Positions 1 through 4,413 of a DNA stretch of 5,463 nucleotides are shown piece by piece; position 1 is the first letter of the stretch; each line of letters starts with the position of its first letter. This DNA is from Deltaproteobacteria bacterium (GTDB taxonomy: Bacteria; Desulfobacterota_D; UBA1144; Nemesobacterales; N074bin48), in assembly GCA_004356685.1 (NCBI GenBank), contig SMWS01000023.1, forward strand, positions 1 through 5,463, in the 5' to 3' direction. The position numbers and the translations under genes are program-made. Under the pieces are notes generated by a model. It worked only from the letters and a program-made list of their open reading frames with translations, did no database searches and was not told the DNA's origin.

Positions 1-116
1 AAAATTAAATTCAAGCGGCTTTCAAGGGTATGGTAAGTGTTTGTATCAAGAGATCCTATACATGAAATAACGAATACTCCTGTTTGCTTTTCTTTTGAAC
101 TTACTTTTAGAGACAT
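1..116 (-). CDS. Partial STAS-domain protein (anti-sigma factor antagonist type), N-terminal 38 residues
   Basis: An open frame starts at the ATG complementary to 114-116 and runs off the left edge without a stop, giving 38 residues. It begins MSLKVSSKEK and continues with GVFVISCIGSLDTNTYHTLE. A short beta strand, then G-x-L-D-x-x-T and an amphipathic helix (L-E-x-R-L), is the usual opening of STAS domains such as SpoIIAA/RsbV-like anti-sigma factor antagonists. In that family a serine or threonine further downstream is phosphorylated by a partner kinase; that part lies outside the window, so regulatory activity cannot be judged. The start lies 35 bp after the stop of the upstream zinc-ribbon gene on the same strand, so it may be the next operon member. 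No convincing Shine-Dalgarno sequence precedes it. The assignment rests on a short fragment. Confidence 0.65.
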   Translation of the reverse strand, partial: MSLKVSSKEKQTGVFVISCIGSLDTNTYHTLESRLNLI

Positions 117-151
117 GATAAAATTACAATTTAACCTTTACAAAGAATCTA

Positions 152-436
152 TCAATCATCAACTTTTTCCAAATCCATAAAGTAATATTGAATTAAGGGT
201 ATAAGTATAAGAATAAATATAACTGTTACAATAATACTGAACCCTCCAATTAATTTAGACAATTGATAACTTAATATACCAAATAATAAACCGATAACTA
301 ATCCTAATATTATAATTTGCTTCAGTGGAAAATCAGACTTAGTCTTACATCTTTTACAAACATAAGGTGACCACTTCGAAACCATAAAGAATTTCAGTGG
401 ATTACATTTGGCATTACATTTTGGACATGTTGTCAT
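152..436 (-). CDS. Small zinc-ribbon membrane protein, function unknown
   Basis: This 94-residue protein has two visible parts. The N-terminus carries CPKC (Cys4, Cys7) and CKRC (Cys27, Cys30), a four-cysteine zinc-ribbon pattern, with one extra cysteine at position 11. Two hydrophobic stretches follow, at about residues 40-58 and 64-84, which look like a transmembrane hairpin, and the tail is short and acidic. The ribbon probably faces the cytoplasm, but orientation cannot be proved. Comparable ribbon-plus-two-helix proteins are common in bacteria and mostly uncharacterised, so I assign no function. It lies 61 bp downstream of the methyltransferase gene and 35 bp upstream of the STAS-domain gene, all on the minus strand. 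No clear ribosome binding site is seen before the ATG. Confidence 0.7.
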   Translation of the reverse strand: MTTCPKCNAKCNPLKFFMVSKWSPYVCKRCKTKSDFPLKQIIILGLVIGLLFGILSYQLSKLIGGFSIIVTVIFILILIPLIQYYFMDLEKVDD

Positions 437-465
437 TAAATGTAGCAGGTTAACACAACAACCAA

Positions 466-488
466 AAAAATAAAAAATATTTATTTTT
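466..488. repeat. AT-only inverted repeat, possible weak terminator
   Basis: A perfect 9-bp inverted repeat, AAAAATAAA (466-474) and TTTATTTTT (480-488), is separated by a 5-base loop. It lies 9 bp past the methyltransferase stop on the minus strand, in the 61-bp gap before the zinc-ribbon gene. The stem contains no G or C, so a stable intrinsic terminator is doubtful. In this AT-rich sequence it may be chance or a transcript-end processing site. Confidence 0.25.
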
Positions 489-497
489 CAACAAAAT

Positions 498-1106
498 TTA
501 CCGAAAATAAACACAATAATGCAAAAGTTGCCCATCCAGGAAATTTTTTTGGAGCTCGTATTTCTTGTTGAACTGATTTAATTCATCCAAAGCAAAATTT
601 TTTGGCAGTCTCATTACAACTGAATTTGTAATTGAAAAAGATAGATCTAGTAAACTTTTCCCATCGGGTTCAAAATTTGATAACTTAAATTCTGTTATAT
701 TTCCATAATCTGTCCCTCCCCACGGAGGATCGAGAAAAATTGAGTCTGGTTTCAAAGTAGGAAGAATCTGCATACAGTCACCTTGGGCAAATTCGATCAG
801 AGAAGAAACTCCAAAAATCTCTGAATTATTCTTTGCCATACTCAACCGATCAGAACTATTATCAATAGCAATTACACTTTTACCTTTTAACGCAAATCCA
901 ATGGCACTACCTCCTACTCCACAAAATGCATCAACAATTATATTTCCGGCAGTGTTATCAGCAATTTCGAGGGCAACCTTCTGGGGAGTTAATGAAAAAA
1001 GCCCCTCCTCATCAAACTCCATTTTTCTTTCTTCTCTTGATAGCCTGTCCCAGTAGTGTTGAAGATGATTTCCCAGAGGACAAATATCATTCAAAATTTC
1101 TGTCAT
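498..1106 (-). CDS. SAM-dependent methyltransferase, TGS1-like (RNA cap guanine-N2 methyltransferase family)
   Basis: This 202-residue class I methyltransferase matches the trimethylguanosine synthase (TGS1) pattern. Residues 31-41 read FDEEGLFSLTP, like the D-x-E-G-x-F-S-x-T-P segment before the fold in TGS1. SAM-binding motif I is VDAFCGVGG (58-66), followed by the acidic strand end AIDNS (80-84) and QGDCM (108-112). The catalytic motif IV is LDPPWGG (125-131), close to the S/D-PPWGG of TGS1, where the tryptophan stacks on guanine. Eukaryotic TGS1 methylates N2 of cap guanosine; bacteria lack that cap, so the real substrate is unknown and may be another RNA guanine. The length suits a bare catalytic domain. 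The start follows the stop of the small membrane protein gene by 9 bp, suggesting co-transcription. The family call is strong and the substrate is not. Confidence 0.85.
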   Translation of the reverse strand: MTEILNDICPLGNHLQHYWDRLSREERKMEFDEEGLFSLTPQKVALEIADNTAGNIIVDAFCGVGGSAIGFALKGKSVIAIDNSSDRLSMAKNNSEIFGVSSLIEFAQGDCMQILPTLKPDSIFLDPPWGGTDYGNITEFKLSNFEPDGKSLLDLSFSITNSVVMRLPKNFALDELNQFNKKYELQKNFLDGQLLHYCVYFR

Positions 1107-1115
1107 TTGTTAATT

Positions 1116-1514
1116 TTATTTTTGAAAAATCAAAAATAGTAGCTGATCTGAAGGAAGTGCTGGTTTGTTGAAAATTAGTGGGGTTTTTTTCTCTTTAAAC
1201 CGTCCGGATGCTCTGATTAATCTGTTTAAGATAAGAACACCTAGACAAAGAACAAACATTAAACCAAATGATCCCATAACTTTTGCAGCTATCTTTTGTA
1301 TGTCTTCTATCCATATCATTGAAATACCAACCACTATTCCAATAAATAAAGATCCCAACGCTACCGAATAACAAATTTTATCAATCCTTGAATATTCAAT
1401 CATAATAAATCCTATTTTGATATGATCTACCCTACTATCATATTTTATATTAATAATCATTAAAAATGGAATTATCAGAATTATTAAAAAGAAAAAAGCA
1501 ATTAAGGAAGCCAT
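1116..1514 (-). CDS. Small membrane protein with three predicted helices, function unknown
   Basis: I do not recognise this 132-residue protein. Three hydrophobic segments stand out, at about residues 3-22, 47-69 and 78-98, with a basic stretch at 100-110 (RASGRFKEKK) that probably stays in the cytoplasm. No catalytic or metal-binding motif is visible. The gene lies 31 bp downstream of a larger membrane protein gene and 9 bp upstream of the methyltransferase gene, so it looks like a middle member of the minus-strand operon. Only a weak GAAG precedes the ATG. Two plus-strand open frames overlap it, but they give low-complexity translations without recognisable domains, so the minus-strand reading with clean membrane segments is preferred. 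Confidence 0.6.
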   Translation of the reverse strand: MASLIAFFFLIILIIPFLMIINIKYDSRVDHIKIGFIMIEYSRIDKICYSVALGSLFIGIVVGISMIWIEDIQKIAAKVMGSFGLMFVLCLGVLILNRLIRASGRFKEKKTPLIFNKPALPSDQLLFLIFQK

Positions 1515-1545
1515 ATAAGTTTTTATCTTCGCAAATAATATAAAA

Positions 1546-2127
1546 CTAAATCATTCGGTTCTTCTTTAATAATCTTACATATATCATGATATGCGTAAAA
1601 ATAATAATCGGCACGAGAAAAGTGGGTAAAAGGCTAAGCGGAAGCTTTAGTAAATTCTCAATAGACTGCGGAGAGTCCATACCAATTCTGCCGGCAGTAA
1701 AAACAACAAAAAGTATGTCTAAAATTCCAACCGTATTCCAAATAAGATATATTTTATCACGTATTTGATTTTTGCTGGAAACAAAAACCAGAATCAATAG
1801 AGCAGTTGTCGCAACAAATATATCACCAGTTCCTCCCTTTACAGCAAAATCATATGGCAGCATATTTTGTGAATAAAGAATTAGAAAGTAAATTCCCACA
1901 AATCTGCTAAGATGAACTGCGATCAAATATTTTATGTTGATTTTATAAATCCAGCTTTTTAAGCCTTTTAAAGAATTAAATAAAACAAGCTGAGCAGTAA
2001 CAAGAGTAAATAAGATTATTTGTGGAAAAGGGAAAGGAATTTCAGAAACCCTGCCTGTAAAACCCAGAGAAAATGCTATCAAAAACCATATAGATAAAAT
2101 TATTAGTATGTAATTCGAAGATGACAT
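1546..2127 (-). CDS. Multi-pass membrane protein of an uncharacterised bacterial family
   Basis: This 193-residue integral membrane protein has about six hydrophobic segments, at roughly residues 6-24, 36-54, 67-88, 101-116, 127-147 and 162-186. Several conserved-looking features match a bacterial family I recall only as hypothetical: HLSRFVGIYFL (72-82), a GGTGDI loop (98-103), IWNTVGILDIL (129-139) and LPLSLLPTFLVP (162-173), ending with a helix containing His179. Polar residues inside helices (His72, Arg75, Asp102, Asn131, Asp137) suggest a functional membrane site, perhaps for an ion, cofactor or small substrate, but no activity can be named. The start lies 20 bp after the stop of the binding-protein gene, consistent with one transcript. 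No Shine-Dalgarno sequence is evident. Confidence 0.7.
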   Translation of the reverse strand: MSSSNYILIILSIWFLIAFSLGFTGRVSEIPFPFPQIILFTLVTAQLVLFNSLKGLKSWIYKINIKYLIAVHLSRFVGIYFLILYSQNMLPYDFAVKGGTGDIFVATTALLILVFVSSKNQIRDKIYLIWNTVGILDILFVVFTAGRIGMDSPQSIENLLKLPLSLLPTFLVPIIIFTHIMIYVRLLKKNRMI

Positions 2128-2147
2128 GACATATCAATAAAAATTAT

Positions 2148-3323
2148 CTACATTAATCTTATAATCTCACCATTTTTGATAGTTAGCAAAATTGGTTTTG
2201 GAGATATTTCTACTGTTCCAAACCGAGTCTTTTTAAGGCTATATTCCGAACTGGAACCGCCCGTTTCAATATTTTTCAATAATAAAGTTCTGGATCCCCC
2301 ACTTTCTTTTAATTTCTCTAAAATGATTTTAGTACCCTGATATACATGGAATTCCAAAAATCCCGGCTCATCTCCAATAACTGCCCGAAAATGTTCGTTA
2401 AAATTTACCCATGACCTGCTTTTAGTATAAAAATAATCGGTAAATAAGACTTTGAATATTTCGGCATCAATTCTGCTTCCCAAATCCTTTTGAAATGAAG
2501 CACTGTTCCATGTGTTTGGACCCATAAATAAAGTGTTTCCAATGTAAACTTTGTTTTTTAGCTTGAGCATAATTTTTCTGGACCTTGAAGCTCCGTCTGG
2601 AATGAATATGCCCTGGGGGGCGATTAGAGAAATCCACTCCACTTCGGTATCTATATCGCTCAGGTCAGGATCGTAGGAAGCTACATGTTTTATTTCCTTT
2701 CCATAACTTTTCACGTTCTTTACAAAAGAATTTTTGAATAGTTCGCCTATTGTAGTTTTGGGATATAAAATTCCAAAGGTATCTACTTTTACAACTTCAA
2801 CTGCGTGCCTTACAAGGATCTCAGTTTGTTTTTCTATCGAAAAAGAATATTTAATAAAATAAGGGTTTTCAGGCGCTAAATTATAGGAAACGGGAAAGAT
2901 CAAAGTAGGAATCTTGAGGCTTGCAACAGTCGAATACACATCTTTTGAATAACTGCTTGGTATCGGACCTATTATTAATGAAACATTATCTTCATTTACA
3001 AGTTCAAATAAAGACTTTCTTAGTTTTACGGGGTCTTCTTCAAAATCTTTAACTACAACCTGGAAACTATAATCCTGATCATTAACTTTTTCTATTGCAG
3101 AAAAAACTCCTCTCAGAGCGCTTGTGCCAAGCTTCTCATATCTTCCGCTAAGTGGCAGCAAACAGCCCACCCTGATTATTCCCTTAAGTTTCTGACCTTT
3201 TTTAAGATCGAGTTGTTCGGAATACGAGATTTTCGCAGTGCTGATAAAAATTACTGATATTATAAAGACTATATTAAAGATAAAATTTGCAATAAGTTTA
3301 TAATCCACTGATTTAGTTAACAT
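2148..3323 (-). CDS. Secreted periplasmic-binding-fold protein (LivK-like / penicillin-binding protein activator-like)
   Basis: This 391-residue protein has a hydrophobic N-terminal signal (about residues 12-30) with a likely type I cleavage site near SYS-EQ (33-37). There is no lipobox cysteine, so it is probably soluble periplasmic or signal-anchored rather than a lipoprotein. The mature part has the type I periplasmic binding fold: RVGCLLPLSGRY (51-62), GTSALRG (66-72), LIIGP (116-120), FGILYP (183-188), SYDPDLSD (216-223), IFIPDGAS (239-246), WNS (272-274) and EPGFLEFHVY (319-328). The P-L-S-G-R-Y, S-Y-D-P-D, I-P-D-G and W-N-S pattern fits the LppC/YraM-like solute-binding family often annotated as penicillin-binding protein activators in deltaproteobacterial-type genomes. 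Whether it binds a solute or a cell-wall enzyme is unknown. GGGAG lies 10 bases upstream of the ATG. It is the first gene of the minus-strand block and diverges from the PHA genes. Confidence 0.8.
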   Translation of the reverse strand: MLTKSVDYKLIANFIFNIVFIISVIFISTAKISYSEQLDLKKGQKLKGIIRVGCLLPLSGRYEKLGTSALRGVFSAIEKVNDQDYSFQVVVKDFEEDPVKLRKSLFELVNEDNVSLIIGPIPSSYSKDVYSTVASLKIPTLIFPVSYNLAPENPYFIKYSFSIEKQTEILVRHAVEVVKVDTFGILYPKTTIGELFKNSFVKNVKSYGKEIKHVASYDPDLSDIDTEVEWISLIAPQGIFIPDGASRSRKIMLKLKNKVYIGNTLFMGPNTWNSASFQKDLGSRIDAEIFKVLFTDYFYTKSRSWVNFNEHFRAVIGDEPGFLEFHVYQGTKIILEKLKESGGSRTLLLKNIETGGSSSEYSLKKTRFGTVEISPKPILLTIKNGEIIRLM

Positions 3324-3333
3324 TGTTTTAATA

Positions 3334-3338
3334 CTCCC
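3334..3338 (-). promoter_or_regulatory. Ribosome binding site for the periplasmic-binding-fold gene
   Basis: On the minus strand GGGAG (within AGGGAG) lies 10 bases before the ATG at 3323. It supports that start over internal alternatives and is the only clear Shine-Dalgarno sequence in the left block. Confidence 0.6.
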
Positions 3339-3360
3339 TGCATAGATTATTTAATTTGAA

Positions 3361-3391
3361 ATTTTAGACTTTTATTAATAACGGTATTAAT
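3361..3391 (-). promoter_or_regulatory. Weak candidate promoter overlapping a palindrome, for the minus-strand operon
   Basis: Reading the minus strand, TTAATA (complement of 3385-3390) and TAAAAT (complement of 3361-3366) are 18 bp apart and resemble -35 and -10 boxes, leaving a leader of about 30 bases before the ATG at 3323. The -35 position overlaps an imperfect palindrome at 3374-3391, ATTAATA-ACGG-TATTAAT, with 7-bp arms, which could be an operator. In such AT-rich DNA both elements may arise by chance. Confidence 0.25.
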
Positions 3392-3511
3392 TTTTTAGTA
3401 TTTCACTTTAAGCATTCAGATAATTTTCAAAATTCAATCTATGTAAAAAAACATAAAAAATATAATTAAGCCAGAGCAATATTATAGCGAGCATTCATAA
3501 TAACCATAACC

Positions 3512-3526
3512 CTAAAAATATTTTAG
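3512..3526. promoter_or_regulatory. Short dyad, candidate operator upstream of the PHA genes
   Basis: CTAAAAATATTTTAG has 6-bp arms, CTAAAA and TTTTAG, around a 3-base centre. It sits just upstream of the candidate -35 box for the PHA cluster and about 64 bp before the first start codon, a reasonable place for a regulator site. No matching second copy was found, so the evidence is positional only. Confidence 0.25.
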
Positions 3527-3529
3527 CGT

Positions 3530-3557
3530 TTGAAAATAAATAACTAAAAGGTAATAT
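3530..3557 (+). promoter_or_regulatory. Candidate sigma-70-type promoter of the PHA cluster
   Basis: TTGAAA (3530-3535) and TAATAT (3552-3557) are 16 bp apart, with five and four matches to the -35 and -10 consensus. Transcription would begin near 3564, giving a leader of about 26 bases before the ATG at 3590. It is the best promoter-like pair seen in the 266-bp divergent intergenic region. Confidence 0.4.
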
Positions 3558-3589
3558 TCTATCTTTTGTATTATTTTTTTCTATAGAAA

Positions 3590-3922
3590 ATGACAGAAAA
3601 ATCATCCTTATACAATGATTATTTCAACAAACTCTTTCAGATTTGGGAAGATTCTGTATCTCAAACTACTATAAATAGTATTAGGAATGATATTTTCGAA
3701 AACTCCACTAAATGGACAAATGATAAAACCAGTGAGTTTAACGAGTACATGAAAGATATAATGTCAAAAAGTATAACACACAACTCACCGAGCCTTATCG
3801 ATGATATTGATATATTAAATAAATCTATTGAGAGAGTCCAGTCAAAACTAGATATTTTAAGTGATAAAGTAGATAAGCTGACCGGCCCAACAATAGTTAA
3901 AAATAAGAGGAAAAACAAATAG
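3590..3922 (+). CDS. Short PhaE/phasin-like coiled-coil protein, first gene of the PHA cluster
   Basis: This 110-residue charged protein has no signal peptide or membrane segment. Residues 11-22 (YFNKLFQIWEDS) resemble the aromatic motif found twice in the following PhaE-like protein. Residues 71-97 form a likely coiled coil (hydrophobic heptad spacing in DDIDILNKSIERVQSKLDIL), and the tail is basic (KNKRKNK). Its order of elements parallels the second protein, but it lacks the L-P-T motif before the coiled coil and most of the middle region, so it looks like a shortened, diverged paralogue. A role at the PHA granule, as a synthase partner or phasin, is inferred from position and this resemblance. 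Its TAG stop overlaps the GTG start of the next gene by one base, suggesting translational coupling. No Shine-Dalgarno sequence precedes its ATG. Confidence 0.65.
   Translation: MTEKSSLYNDYFNKLFQIWEDSVSQTTINSIRNDIFENSTKWTNDKTSEFNEYMKDIMSKSITHNSPSLIDDIDILNKSIERVQSKLDILSDKVDKLTGPTIVKNKRKNK
3906..3910 (+). promoter_or_regulatory. Ribosome binding site supporting the GTG start of the PhaE-like gene
   Basis: AGAGG lies 11 bases before the GTG at 3922, inside the end of the preceding gene. It supports a GTG start that overlaps the upstream TAG stop; no ATG in this frame lies close by. Confidence 0.5.
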
Positions 3923-4362
3923 TGCCAGAACCAAGCCCGGAGCTTAAAGATTATTATAAAAAGTTTTATGAAGCATGGAAAAATACTGTTATAGAAAGTC
4001 CAGATATTAGCGTTACCAACTTTTCGAATTCAAAAAATTCCACTTCACAAAACAGCGAAGATAATCATATTGATACTTATAAGAAGTTTTATGAAGTTTG
4101 GGAAAAATCTGCTTCTGAAGCTCTCGAAACGTGGGTAAATAGTCCCATATTTGCCTCTAATATGGGTAAAACTATTAATAGTACTTCGGATGTTAAGATT
4201 CAATTAAATAAGATAGTTGAGGGTTATCTAAAGAGCATGAGACTGCCAACCAAAGGAGACGTCAATAAAGCTCTGGCATCAATAGTACTAATTGAAGAAA
4301 AGCTCAATGATTTGCTGGATAAGGTAGACGGACTATCTAAAAAGAAAGCAAAGAGCAGATAA
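3922..4362 (+). CDS. phaE: PHA synthase subunit PhaE-like protein (class III)
   Basis: This 146-residue soluble protein is probably the non-catalytic partner of PhaC, which in class III synthases forms a complex that polymerises hydroxyacyl-CoA at the granule surface. Residues 53-146 carry the recognisable module: YKKFYEVWEKS (53-63), WVNSPIFASNMGK (71-83), GYLKSMRLPTKGDV (101-114) with the characteristic L-P-T before a coiled coil (115-138), and a basic tail KKKAKSR. A second copy of the aromatic motif, YKKFYEAWK (12-20), lies in an N-terminal extension joined by a serine- and asparagine-rich linker (28-50). It is much shorter than the about 350-residue PhaE of Allochromatium vinosum and closer to the short PhaE-like or phasin-like forms. 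The start is GTG, overlapping the previous stop by one base. phaC begins 51 bp downstream. Phasin remains an alternative name. Confidence 0.8.
   Translation: MPEPSPELKDYYKKFYEAWKNTVIESPDISVTNFSNSKNSTSQNSEDNHIDTYKKFYEVWEKSASEALETWVNSPIFASNMGKTINSTSDVKIQLNKIVEGYLKSMRLPTKGDVNKALASIVLIEEKLNDLLDKVDGLSKKKAKSR
3955..4104 (+). repeat. Duplicated 27-bp segment encoding an aromatic motif in the PhaE-like gene
   Basis: Positions 3955-3981 and 4078-4104 match at 23 of 27 bases and encode YKKFYEAWK and YKKFYEVWE. The copies are 123 bp apart, in frame with each other. This suggests an internal duplication of a short segment, while the linker between the copies is low-complexity. Confidence 0.6.
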
Positions 4363-4394
4363 CCCATTTCCAGTCGGCAAGTAGTTTTTGGGTA

Positions 4395-4401
4395 GGGGAG
4401 G
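4395..4401 (+). promoter_or_regulatory. Ribosome binding site of phaC
   Basis: GGGGAGG lies 12 bases upstream of the ATG at 4414. It is a strong purine-rich match although the spacing is slightly long, and it supports this start over the next in-frame ATG at 4438. Its presence shows that initiation signals of the disrupted phaC are still intact. Confidence 0.6.
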
Positions 4402-4413
4402 AAAAATAAGTTA

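Noticed and set aside
926..1371. Plus-strand open frames opposite the methyltransferase and small membrane protein
   Set aside because: Their translations show no domain or start signal, and they lie antisense to minus-strand genes with clear motifs or membrane helices.
1586..1768. Plus-strand 60-codon open frame inside the multi-pass membrane protein gene
   Set aside because: It is antisense to a convincing membrane protein and has no recognisable feature.
3661..3918. Minus-strand hydrophobic open frame opposite the first PhaE-like gene
   Set aside because: Its hydrophobicity is the expected mirror of lysine- and asparagine-rich coding DNA on the other strand, and the plus strand has operon context and coiled-coil structure.
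4363..4413. Terminator between phaE and phaC
   Set aside because: Only a 5-bp ACCCA/TGGGT pairing is possible, it lacks a T-run after the stem, and the second arm lies next to the phaC ribosome binding site.
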